Both the position numbers and the translations under genes were made by a program. DNA of 34,829 nucleotides from an uncultured Lentisphaerota bacterium (GTDB taxonomy: Bacteria; Verrucomicrobiota; Kiritimatiellia; RFP12; UBA1067), in NCBI GenBank assembly GCA_900320225.1, contig ONRL01000058.1:1-34829 (forward strand), in the 5' to 3' direction. Position 1 is the stretch's first letter. The number at the start of each line of letters is the position of its first letter. Below, one piece after another: positions 24,674 through 33,800 of the stretch. The notes below the pieces were generated by a model, which was not told the origin of the DNA, searched no databases, and saw only the letters and a program-made list of their open reading frames with translations.

Positions 24674-24922
24674 CTACGCTTTCATGCGCCGACGGCGGAA
24701 CCAGCGGAAAGAGCAGATGGCGGCGTAGTAGAGCGCCACGGCGGCGAGGTAGCGGGCCCAGATGGCCGGCATCTCGGAATAGCCAACTTGGTTGGCCGCC
24801 GCGGCATCAATGCCAAAGGACAGGCCGAAGAGTCCAAGCGCGGCAATCAAGGACCACACGGTGCGCCGCCCGTAACGCGGCGGCGTACGCAGGGTAAAAG
24901 GCGTCTTGGCCGCACCGTTCAT
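24674..24922 (-). CDS. Small two-helix membrane protein, function unknown
   Basis: An 82-aa protein starting at the ATG at 24922, which overlaps the rluA-like stop as ATGA; an upstream ATG at 24937 is possible but less likely. Two membrane helices are visible (VWSLIAALGLFGLSFGID and IWARYLAAVALYYAAICSF), separated by AAAANQVGYSEMPA. The C-terminus is basic (RWFRRRRMKA), so both ends should face the cytoplasm. I do not recognise the family. It is the last gene of the overlapping cluster that begins at 27043. Its reality rests on the start-stop overlap and clear helices. Confidence 0.65.
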   Translation of the reverse strand: MNGAAKTPFTLRTPPRYGRRTVWSLIAALGLFGLSFGIDAAAANQVGYSEMPAIWARYLAAVALYYAAICSFRWFRRRRMKA

Positions 24923-25848
24923 GGCACCTGTCCCCAATCCGGATACGGCGTGCGGATTTCCATCTCGTCACCCGAGACGGGATGTCGGAAAGACGCCGCA
25001 AGGGCGTGAAGGCAGTGCCCCTCCTGTCCCTCCACGGCGAACGCGCCGTAAAGCCGGTCGTTGACGATGTGCAGGCCGGCGAAGGCAAGTTGGGCGCGGA
25101 TCTGGTGCGTGACGCCCGTATAGATCGTCACTTCGAGGAGCGTGCGCTCCTCGTTGCCGCAGGAAGTCCGGCCAATCGGCGTGAAATGGGTGACGGCGTG
25201 GAGCGGCGCGGCCCTCACGCGGGCGCGCGCGCGGCTGACGTCGATCATGCGGCAGAACGGTAGCGTGGGATCGTGGACGAGGTCGTTCTCAAGGGTCCCG
25301 CCCACAGCCACGGCCCCCTCGACGAGCGCGAGATAGGTTTTCTTCACCGTCTGCGCGGCGAACTGCGCGCGGAGGGCGTCGAAGGCGGAGGGCGTGCGCG
25401 CGACGAGGACGAGTCCGGACGTATCTGCGTCGATCCGGTGCAGTGCGCCGGCCATGAGCGGCTGGTCGCCGACGTCGCGCACGTCGGGCCAGCGGGCCAC
25501 GACACCGTTCATCAGCGTGCCCGTCTCGCGATAGGTCAATGGCTGGACCGGTTGCGCCGGGGGCTTGTCGAACGCGAGCAGTGCCTCATCCTCAAACAGA
25601 CAGCGCACCTGCACGGCGGGGTTGGGTGCCACGCGGTTGTCGGACGCCTCGGCGAGACGGCGCACGACGACGCGCTCGCCTCCGCGCAGTTTCTGTCCCT
25701 TGATGGCCGGCCGCCCGTCCACGGAAACCGCCCCTTCCGCGCAGGCGGCGCGGCAGAAGGCTCGCGTGGAGGAGGGGTAATGGGACAACAAGGCGGCATC
25801 CAACCGGATGCCGCCCTTTTCCGCGATAAAGGATGTGTCCTCAATCAT
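24919..25848 (-). CDS. RluA-family RNA pseudouridine synthase
   Basis: A 309-aa protein. An N-terminal S4-like RNA-binding domain (about residues 14-65: RLDAALLSHYPSSTRAFCRA, VSVDGRPAIKGQKL, GGERVVV) precedes the catalytic domain. The RluA signature HRIDADTSGLVLVA carries the catalytic Asp at residue 140. Other family marks are LLAFDKPPAQPV, VKKTYLALVEG, TGVTHQIRAQLA and GHCLHALAASFRHPV. The enzyme turns uridine into pseudouridine in rRNA or tRNA; which site (RluC, RluD or TruC type) cannot be decided. The start overlaps the end of the lipoprotein gene by 8 nt and the stop overlaps the next start by 4 nt. Confidence 0.9.
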   Translation of the reverse strand: MIEDTSFIAEKGGIRLDAALLSHYPSSTRAFCRAACAEGAVSVDGRPAIKGQKLRGGERVVVRRLAEASDNRVAPNPAVQVRCLFEDEALLAFDKPPAQPVQPLTYRETGTLMNGVVARWPDVRDVGDQPLMAGALHRIDADTSGLVLVARTPSAFDALRAQFAAQTVKKTYLALVEGAVAVGGTLENDLVHDPTLPFCRMIDVSRARARVRAAPLHAVTHFTPIGRTSCGNEERTLLEVTIYTGVTHQIRAQLAFAGLHIVNDRLYGAFAVEGQEGHCLHALAASFRHPVSGDEMEIRTPYPDWGQVP

Positions 25849-26014
25849 AACGGTCGATCATCTGCGAAGGCAAGGGGCCGAGACTCTCCCAGGAGTGGTT
25901 CGTGGCCCACGGCAGGTCGGAGTCGGCCGCCGTATCCGCGATACACCCCGTCAAGCCAAGCAGAACGAGGAGGACGAACGTCGCCAGCAACCACTTACTC
26001 GGGGAAGACGACAT
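25841..26014 (-). CDS. Small lipoprotein, 57 aa, function unknown
   Basis: A 57-codon gene. The N-terminus MSSSPSKWLL begins a hydrophobic stretch, followed by a clear lipobox LTGC with Cys at residue 24, so the mature protein would be a lipid-anchored peptide of 34 residues (IADTAADSDLPWATNHSWES and beyond). It starts inside the last codons of the upstream coiled-coil gene (20-nt overlap) and its stop lies 8 nt inside the start of the rluA-like gene, so the frames form a chain. The combination of signal sequence, lipobox and overlapping ends supports a real gene. The ending (GPLPSQMIDRYD) gives no family hint. Confidence 0.7.
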   Translation of the reverse strand: MSSSPSKWLLATFVLLVLLGLTGCIADTAADSDLPWATNHSWESLGPLPSQMIDRYD

Positions 26015-27043
26015 CTTTGCCCTGAATCGGTTCCTGCTGCCAGTCGGCCAAGATGTCGGCCGTCACGAGATTCGTCTTCGGCGTCCACTGACGCAGACGG
26101 ATCTTGCCAACGATCTTCCGGGATTCCTTGCCGTCCGCGCCCTTGGTCACTTCTCATTGTTGGCGCTTGCAATCGTGCCCTTGTCGCTGTTCGTCAACTG
26201 GTTGCTGCCTCCCGCCGCGGGACCGGCGGCACGCGGCGCGGCCGCCTGCGTCTTCAGCATGTTCGTCAGACGTGCGACCGTCTCCTTCGCCTTGTTGAGA
26301 TCCTCCTTCACGGCCTCCGTCTCGTCCTTGGCACTGGCAACCTCGTCCTTGAGCGACGTGACCTCGGCCTTGAGGTCGTCAACCTCCGTCTTCGTCTTCT
26401 GCAACTGGTCTTCGACGGCGGCTTTCTCGGTCGTCAGCGTCTCAATCTCCTTGACCTTCTTCTCGATCTCGATCTTGTTCAGGCGGATCTCCTTCGGCAA
26501 CTCGTTGTAATCAGCCACGAGCTTCTGAAGCTTCGTGCGGACGTTCGCGAGCTCCTGGCGCGTCTGGCCGAGCTTTCCGTACTGCTTGCTCGCGCGGCCG
26601 GTGATGAGGTCGATCAGCTCCTGGGCCGTGCCCGGTCCCTTGACGATGAACTTGCCGGGGTTCGCCTCGTCGGGGATCTTGTTCTTCTCGGAGTCCAAGG
26701 CATACAGGCGGCGCAGCTGGCCGGACTCCTTGTCGCCCCACTTCATGAGCGAGAGACCCGTCTTCTCGAACTCGGGATGATAGTCCTCAAGGAGATTCTC
26801 CGTGTCCGGATCATCCACCTCGCGCGCCTCGCGGGCGGACACGTCCTTCTTCGCCTCAAGACCCGCCGCCGGAGGCGCGTCCTCGGCCTCGATGAAGGAC
26901 GACAACGCCACGATGCAGTTCCTCAACTGCTCGTTGCTATCCTTCAGCAGCTCTTTCTTCTCAAAGAGTTTCATCTCGAAATACAGCGCGACGCCGGCGA
27001 CAGCCAGAATCACGTAGACGAGCGCGTGTACAGCCTTGTTCAT
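25995..27043 (-). CDS. Membrane-anchored coiled-coil protein, frameshifted near its C-terminus
   Basis: One N-terminal membrane helix (about residues 5-22, VHALVYVILAVAGVALYF), a domain with ALDSEKNKIPDEANPGKF, a long coiled coil (about 160-260) and an Ala/Pro-rich linker. The first frame ends at a TGA at 26147 just after GTIASANNEK. The next frame continues without a start as VTKGADGKESRKIVGKIRLR, QWTPKTNLVTADILADWQQ and GKDVVFPE to a TAA at 25995. This matches my memory of a family in related bacteria that ends in a GTVASV...GKVRVR...ADILPGWQ...GDVVF domain, in which more residues separate the two pieces. So a deletion of perhaps tens of nt, net minus one, is likely. The function is unknown, perhaps cell-envelope structural. 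It is the first gene of the cluster. Confidence 0.7.
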
Positions 27044-27108
27044 ATTGTTTCTACCTTCTTTTCGGACAGATTGGGTGACGGCGCGAACCTAGTCCGCGCA
27101 ATCACGGT

Positions 27109-27136
27109 ATAATAGGATAATAGAAATCCGCGCCAA
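27109..27136 (-). promoter_or_regulatory. Likely promoter of the 25-27 kb gene cluster
   Basis: On the minus strand TTGGCG (27131-27136), 16 bp, TATTAT (27109-27114), about 65 nt before the ATG at 27043. GAAGG lies 10 nt before that ATG. The rest of 27044-27178 shows no gene. Confidence 0.5.
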
Positions 27137-27178
27137 TGGCAACAGTAAAATCTAAAAACTTTTCATCGGGGGGGACGG

Positions 27179-28684
27179 TCAGTCCAGCGCGATTCCACCT
27201 CCAAGCGCCTTGTAAAGGGCGATCAGATCAGTCGTGATCTTGCCGCGGCTGATGGTGAGGGCCTCCTCGAGCGTGAGCAGCGAACGCTGGGCATCCAGCA
27301 CGTTGTTGAAGTCCGCGAGACCGTTCTTGTAGAGGTCCTGCGAGATGTTGACCGCGTCCTGCGCGGCCTTCACGGCGCCTTGGAGGGACTGGTAACGATG
27401 GTATTCCTGGGTGTAGGAGCTGTAGGCGTTGCGCATTTCGCCGTAGGCGGTCTGCACGGCGAGTTCATACTTCAGCGCGGCCTCGGACATCTTCGACTCC
27501 GCGGCCTTCATGGCCGCCACGAGGTTGCCGCCCTGGAAGAGCGGCCAGCGGAACGACGGGCCGATCGACCCCATGAAGGCCTCGCGCCGGAAGAACTTGT
27601 TGGCATCGATGCTGTCGAGCCCGATGGAGCCGTTGATGTAGAACTTGGGGAAGAGCTGCGCCTCGGCCACGCCGACGGAGGCGACCTGCGCGGCAAGGGC
27701 GCGCTCGGCCGCGCGCACGTCCGGCCGGTGGCGCATCGCGTCAAGCGGAATGGCGGCGACGCGCTGCGGGGCGACCAGCCAGTCGCGCGCGGGCAGCGGG
27801 CGGAGCAAGTCGTGGAGACAGCCCGGCATCGTGCCGGCGAGGATGGCGATCGCGTTCATGAGCTGCTCCTCGCTCGCGAGGAGGTTCGGGATCGACGCGC
27901 GCGTCTGCTCCACGTTGTACTTCGCCTGGTTGACGGCGAGCTCGTCGCCGATGCCGCTGTCGAGGCGCGACTTGAGGATGTCGTACGTCTCGCTCTGCAG
28001 CTTCAAGTTCGCGCGCGCCACGGTGAGGCGCTCCTGTACGGTGCGGAGCTGCACGTAGGAACTCGCGATCTCGGCCGTGAGCGAGACCCATGCGTCCGCG
28101 AGCGTGTAGGCGGAGGCGTCAAGCTGCGCTTCCGCGGCCTCGTAGGCGCGGCGTGTGCCGCCGAAGATGTCGATCTCCCACGAAGCGTCGAAGCCGCTGT
28201 TCCAGTGATCGCCGTGGTAGGCCTTCCCGTTGCCGCCGCGCGAACTCGTGAAGCCGTGCGCGCCCGAGCGCGTGTAGGTGCCGTCCATCGTGATGCTCGG
28301 CAGGAACGCGGCGGCCGCCCCCACGAGCGACCAGCGCGCCTGCACGAGACGCTCCTGCGCCATGAGGAAGGAGAGATTGTTGGAGACCGCCGCCTCGACG
28401 AGGTTCGTCAACACGCCGTCGTTGAACTGCGTCCACCAGGCGCGGATCGACTCGGCGGAGATCTCGGCGCGCGGATCCTCGTTCGTCGCCGCCGGCTTGA
28501 ACTCGCCGGTCTCCGTCTTGTTCGTCGTCGGATAGCCCGCGTCCGGCAACGGCACGTCGGCGGCCTGGATTTCGGGCTCCTTGTAGTCCGGCCCCACGGC
28601 CCACCAGCCCTTGCATCCGGCCACGGCAAGCGCAAGCGCACAACCCGCAAGCGAGAGCAGTCTCGCAGATTTCAGCATCTTCAT
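27179..28684 (-). CDS. Outer-membrane efflux channel lipoprotein (NodT/OprM family)
   Basis: A 501-aa protein. It has a lipoprotein signal with lipobox AVAGC and Cys at residue 24, then VGPDYKEPEI, the classic start of mature OprM/NodT channels. Two outer-membrane-efflux repeats follow (ISAESIRAWWTQFNDGVLTN; WEIDIFGGTRRAYEAAEAQ; then RPDVRAAERALAAQVASVGV; LFPKFYINGSIGLDS; FQGGNLVAAMKAAESK). It forms the trimeric outer-membrane duct of a tripartite RND pump. GGAAGGAAG precedes the ATG. It has its own promoter and is separated from the RND gene by a GH16-type gene. No periplasmic adaptor gene is present nearby. Length and motifs are complete. Confidence 0.93.
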   Translation of the reverse strand: MKMLKSARLLSLAGCALALAVAGCKGWWAVGPDYKEPEIQAADVPLPDAGYPTTNKTETGEFKPAATNEDPRAEISAESIRAWWTQFNDGVLTNLVEAAVSNNLSFLMAQERLVQARWSLVGAAAAFLPSITMDGTYTRSGAHGFTSSRGGNGKAYHGDHWNSGFDASWEIDIFGGTRRAYEAAEAQLDASAYTLADAWVSLTAEIASSYVQLRTVQERLTVARANLKLQSETYDILKSRLDSGIGDELAVNQAKYNVEQTRASIPNLLASEEQLMNAIAILAGTMPGCLHDLLRPLPARDWLVAPQRVAAIPLDAMRHRPDVRAAERALAAQVASVGVAEAQLFPKFYINGSIGLDSIDANKFFRREAFMGSIGPSFRWPLFQGGNLVAAMKAAESKMSEAALKYELAVQTAYGEMRNAYSSYTQEYHRYQSLQGAVKAAQDAVNISQDLYKNGLADFNNVLDAQRSLLTLEEALTISRGKITTDLIALYKALGGGIALD

Positions 28685-28713
28685 GGATTTTCTTCCTTCC
28701 GTTCGGAGTTGCT

Positions 28714-28722
28714 ATTATAACA
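28714..28722 (-). promoter_or_regulatory. Extended -10 promoter of the efflux channel gene
   Basis: On the minus strand TGTTATAAT (28714-28722) is a perfect extended -10 element, about 30 nt before the ATG at 28684 and just after the GH16 stop. No convincing -35 box is seen, which is normal for extended -10 promoters. It suggests that the channel gene can be transcribed separately from the upstream genes. Confidence 0.5.
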
Positions 28723-28742
28723 TATTTTCGTTCGTCTCACGG

Positions 28743-30811
28743 TCATTCTCCCTGCCGCTCAATCTCCAGCCACCGCATCCGGCTCCGCCAGTACGCGGCG
28801 AAGAGATGGACGGCGCGGCACGCGCCGACCTTGTCCACCGGAGTGTGGACGATCGCGTTCGCGAGGATCGCCTCCTGGAAGTCGCTCCGCTCGAACGCGT
28901 CGATCGGCACCATCAGCTGCGCGAGGTGCACCTCCGCGCACCCGCAAAGCCACCGCGAGTCGCTTCCCCTGATGCTCGTGGCGCGTTCGCGCGCGATGCG
29001 CGCGCACGTGACCATCGCGCTGATGATCTTCGCGCGAAACTTCACGCTCTTCTCGATGCCGAGCAGGACCTCCAACGACGCGTTCATCTGGTGGAGCGTG
29101 TAGCTCGGCATCCACCGGGCGACGTCCTTGTCCGCCAGGTTGCCCAGACGGCAGGAGCCGTCGAGCGCCTCCTCGCGTACGGAACGATAGAGTTTCGTCC
29201 ACTTCGCGTCGCCGGTGATCTCACCCGCCGCCGCGTACACCATCGCGAGGCGCGCCGCCTCGTGCGGCATCGTCTCGCGCATCTTGCAGATGCCGCGCGG
29301 GTCGGGCGTGCCGTCGGCCTGCTCGGCTCCTTCAGCTCTTCGGGCACGAGGCCCGACCGCCAGTAGCGCCACAGGCCGTGGACCCAGTGCGTCACCTGGT
29401 CGCGCGACGAGAGCCGGCAGATGGACTTCCCGTCCTCCACGCACAGCCCGCGCGCCACGAACCCCTTGTACGGATGGGCGTTGACGAGGTTGAGAAGCCC
29501 CTTCGCGATCTTCGCCGCGTCTGCGGCGTAGGCGGGCCCCTTCGTCATCGCGTAGGCGTCCACGAGGCCGGAGAGCGCCGTGCCGCCGTTGATCGCGCAG
29601 TCCTCGATTCCCTTCCCGTAGCCGAGTTCCGGCTTGAGCAGGCCGCCGGGGAAGTCGCGCGCCGGCTGCACGTCCTTCGGCGCGCAGACGTAGATGCCGC
29701 CCGTCTTCGGCGAGTAGAACTCCTTCATCACGCGCTTCCAGGCGGTCTCGACCCACGCCTCCACGTCCGGCACGTCGGGATGTTTGAGCTCGTACTCCTG
29801 CATTTCCACGGCGTCGTACACGCGCACGTAGTCGACCTCGAAGAAGTCGGGCAGCTGGGCCTTGAAGAGGCGTTCGTCGGGCTTGCCCCATGTCCGGCGC
29901 CCCGCCGAAAGGCCACCGTCGCTGCCGGCCTTGCGGTAGCCGCCCGGCTCGGTGGAGACGAGCAGGAACTGCTCGACGTGCGAGACGGGATAGTTCTGCT
30001 CGCCCACCTTCTTGCCGTCGCAGTAGAAGGTGTAGCCCTCGGGCGTCCAGTCGCAGCCGTAGTTGTGCCAGCCGTCCGCGGTCTCCTCGTGCTTCCACGC
30101 GAAGTGGTCGAACCAGCAGGAGTTCTTCCCGTAGCCGTTCCAGCCGTTGCCGCCCACGACGATGCCGTCGGAGACCAGACGGTAGGTTTCCATGATGTCC
30201 GTCTCCACGCCGGAGACCGCAGGGTCGGGCGTGGCGCCGACGCCCGGCGCCTGCAACCAGAACGCGGCGTGCCAGCCGGAGTTCTTCGGCAGACGGCAGC
30301 GGATCTCGAAGTAGCCGTAGCACTTCATGAAGAGCGGCTTACGGTACGTGCCGAACGGCCAGAAGCCGGAGGAGTCCTTCGGGATGTCGTAGGTGAGAGA
30401 GCCGGTCTGGAGATGCGGCGAGCAGAAGTCGTCGCCCTTGCGGAGGAGATGGAGCTTCACGGTCTCGCCCGTCATCTCCACGCCCTCGAAGTTATGTGCG
30501 AACGCGGGGAAGTCCTGTCCCCAGAAGCTTTCGCGGCACATCCACTTCGTCTTGTCGATCTCCCTCGCGTCGAACTCGTCGTGCCAGACGAGCTTCCACG
30601 TCTTGCCGCGCGGAAGAAGGGAGGCGGCCTTCCCCGGCACGGACGCCTGCTTCACCTGCACGACCGGCGCCTTCTCGATCTCGGGATCGACGAACCGCGC
30701 CTCGGCCGTCAGCGCTGCCATCGCGACAAGCAGTGGAGTGCAGTATCGCGATATCGTTTTATCACGCAGAGGCGCAGAGAACACAGAGAAGAATGAGTGT
30801 GAATAAAACAT
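28743..30811 (-). CDS. GH16-type secreted glycoside hydrolase with extra C-terminal helical domain, frameshifted
   Basis: The N-terminal part is a GH16 concanavalin-fold domain: WKLVWHDEFDAREIDKTKW, YGYFEIRCRLPKNSGWHAAF, the catalytic motif GVETDIMET (E203, D205, E208), WHNYGCDWTPEGYTFYCDGK and FFEVDYVRVYD. GH16 enzymes cut beta-1,3/1,4-glucans or galactans. About 350 further residues (KRVMKEFYSPKTGGIYVCAP and so on) look like an (alpha/alpha)-barrel-type domain. Near 29325-29338 the frame breaks after LVPEELKE and continues as EQADGTPDPRGICKMRE through SCRLGNLADKDVARWMPSY to a TGA at 28743. The first ~17 residues (SFFSVFSAPLRD) come from a dispersed repeat; the signal-peptide-like CTPLLVAMAALTAEA follows. 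The true start is unsure: ATG 30811, or ATG 30721 without a full signal. Confidence 0.78.
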
Positions 30812-30846
30812 CTCTGTGCTCTCAGCCTCTCTGCACCTCTGCGTGA
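30762..30846. repeat. Dispersed inverted-repeat element across the RND stop and GH16 start
   Basis: The left arm, TCACGCAGAGGCGCAGAG then ACACAGAGA (30762-30789), is matched inverted by the right arm, TCTCTGTGCTC and CTCTGCACCTCTGCGTGA (30811-30846), with about 9 extra bases in the right arm. A 21-nt loop separates them. The CTCTGCGCCTCTGCGTGA pattern is a known type of dispersed repeat in many environmental bacterial genomes. It encodes the last residues of the RND pump (SHAEVQRG) and the first residues of the GH16 reading frame. Confidence 0.75.
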
Positions 30847-33800
30847 GATTGATCGGATTCTCTCGCCTTCAGTTCGCGGCGCCGGCGCGCGCGCGCCGAC
30901 AGGTAGGCGAAGAACCGCTTGATGCGCTCGCGCCACGTCTGGAAGAGCGCGTAGAGTCCGGGGACGAGCAGGATGCCGAACAGCACCGAGGCGAGCATGC
31001 CGAAGAACTCGGTGGTGCCGAGGTGGTTGCGGCTCGCGGCGCCCGCGCCGGTGGCGAGCATCATCGGGAGCGTGCCGAGGAGCGTGGTAAGGGCCGTCAT
31101 CAGGAGGGCGCGCAGGCGCTCGCCCGCCGCCGCGCCGGCGGCGTCCACGATGGAGAACCCCTCGTTCTCGTGCTTGTCCTTCGCGAACTCCACGAGCAGG
31201 ATGGCGTTCTTCGAAGCGAGTCCCACGAGGAGCACGAGGCCAAGCTGCGCGTAGATCGAGAGCGCGAACGGCTTGCCCGTCGCGAAAATGCCCCAGTACT
31301 TGAGGCCCAGGAGCGCGCCGAACACGGCCACGAAGATGGAGAGCATCACGGGGAGCGGGATTGTCCAGCTCTCGTACTGCGCCACGAGGAAGAGGTAGCC
31401 GAAGAGCACCGCGAGGAGGATGAGCGGCGCGGCCGTGCCCTCGTTGCGCGCCTCCTGGAAGGAAAGTGCCGCCCAATCGTAGCCGTAGCCGTCCGGCAGT
31501 TCCTCCTTGAGCAGGTCGCGGATCTCGTTCATCACGAGACCGGACGGCACGCCCGGCAGCGGCAGGATGTTGAGTCCCGCCGTCACGTACTTGTCGCGCG
31601 TGTAGATCGTGCGCGGGCCCAGCTCGCGCGAGATCGTGCCGAGCGAACCGACGGGAACCATCGACCCGGTGTCCGACCGCACGTAGAGGCGCTCCACCGC
31701 CTCGGGCGTGGCGCGGGCGGACGACTCGGCCGCCACGGTCACGCGGTTCACCTGCGTGCCGAGGTTCACGTCGTTCACGTAGCGCGAGCCGAGGTAGTTC
31801 TGGAGCGTTGCGTAGATCGTCGCCACCGGCACGTGGAACATCTCGGCCTTCGTGCGGTCGAGGTTGAACTTGAGGTGGGGCGTCTCCGCGTTGTAGCCGG
31901 CGAAGGCCATGAGGATGTGCGGGTTCTGGTTCAGCTTCGCGAGGATCTTCTTCTTGACCTCGTCCATTTTCATCGGGTCGGCGTCGGCCTTGTCCTGGAT
32001 GTGCACGGAGATGCCGTTCGACATGCCGAGGCCGGGGATCGCCGGCGGCATGAACACCTGCCACTTCGGCTCCGGGATGGCCGAGAGCATGGCCTGTATC
32101 TTGCCGACCAGCATGGCGGCGTGCTGCTCCGGCAACGGACGCTTGTCCCACCCCTTCAGGTCGATGATCAGCGTCGTCTGGTTCTCGCCGCGCCCGCCGA
32201 TCATGCCCCAGCCCGTGATGGAGAGGACGCTCTCCACCTCTGGCAGCGTGCGCAGGATCTCCACGGCGCGCAGGGCCGTGTCGCGGCTGCGGTCGCGCGC
32301 CGTGCCCTCCGGCATCTCCATCGACGCGAACACCACGCGCTGGTCCTCGTCGGGCAGGAAGGCGGTCTGCGTCTTCGTGAAGAGCGAGACCGTGAGCAGG
32401 ACCATCAGTATCAGCAACACGCCCGCGAGGAAGATGCGGCTCGCCAGCCACTTCGCCGCCGTCACGAACAGACCCTTGAACCTCTCCACGCACCAGTTGA
32501 ACCAGGCGAGCGGCCCGTGTTTGTACGGACGCGCCTCGCGCAGGATGAGCGAGCAGAGCGCCGGCGCGAGCGTGAGCGCGCAAAGCGTGGAGAAGCACAC
32601 CGCCGCCGAAAGCGTCACGGAGAACTGCTGGTAGATGCGGCCCGTGATGCCGCTCATGAAGCCGACGGGCACGAAGATGCCGAGCAGCACGAGCGTGGTC
32701 GCGATGACGGCGCTCGTCACGTCGCTCATCGCCTGGATGGTCGCCTCCTTCGCGTTGAGGCCGCGCGTCTCGATGAGGAACTGGACGCGCTCCACCACCA
32801 CGATGCAGTCGTCCACCACCACGCCGATCGCGAGCACCAGGCCGAACAGGGTGAGGATGTTGATCGTGTAGCCGAGGATCGCCATCAGGATGAAGGTGGA
32901 GCAGAGCGAGACGGGGATCGTGAGGCACGGGATGAGCGTGGCGCGCCAGTCCTGCAGGAAGAGGTAGCACACGAGCACCACGAGGCCGAACGTGATGCCG
33001 AGCGTCACCACGATCTCCTTCACGCACATGCGCACGTAGTCCGTGGCGTCGTACGGCGTGATCCACTCGAGGTCGTCCGGGAACGACTGGGCGAGGCGCT
33101 CCATCTCCTTCTGGATCATGTCCATCGTGGCGATCGCGTTCGCGCCGGGCTTCTGCTGGAGGGCGATCGAGACGGCGTTGCCGCCGTTGAACTGGCCGGT
33201 GAACATGTAGTTCTCCTCGCCCACCTCCGTGCGCGCGATGTCCTTGAGCTTCACGAGGCCGCCGTTCGCGTCGCGCCGGATGACGATCTCGTTGAATTCC
33301 TTCGGCGTCATGAGGCGGCCCTTCGCCGTGAGCGTGTACACCTTCGCGCCGTGCGCGGGGATGGGCGAGGCGCCCACGGAGCCGACGCTCGCCTGGACGT
33401 TCTGCTTCGTGACGGCGGCGATCACCTCCTCGGAGTTGAGCCCCTGCGCCGCCATGCGGTCGGGGTCCATCCACACGCGCATGGAGAGCTTCGGGCCGTA
33501 CACCGTGGCCTCGCCCACGCCGGGAATGCGGAGCAGCACCGGCTGGATGTTGCCGTAGATGTAGTCGGAGATCTGCAGGCGAGACATCGTGCCCCGCGGC
33601 GACCGGAGGCAGATCACGCCGAGCATGTCCTCGGCCTGCGCGCGGATGCGGCCGCCGAGCTGCTTCACCTCGGTGGGCAGCTTCGCCTCGGCCTGCGCCA
33701 CGCGGTTCTGGATCTTCACCATGTCCATGTCGCGGTCCGACTCCACCTCGAACGAGACCTGGAGCTGGTAGTTGCCCGTGTCGGAGCACGAACCGACCAT

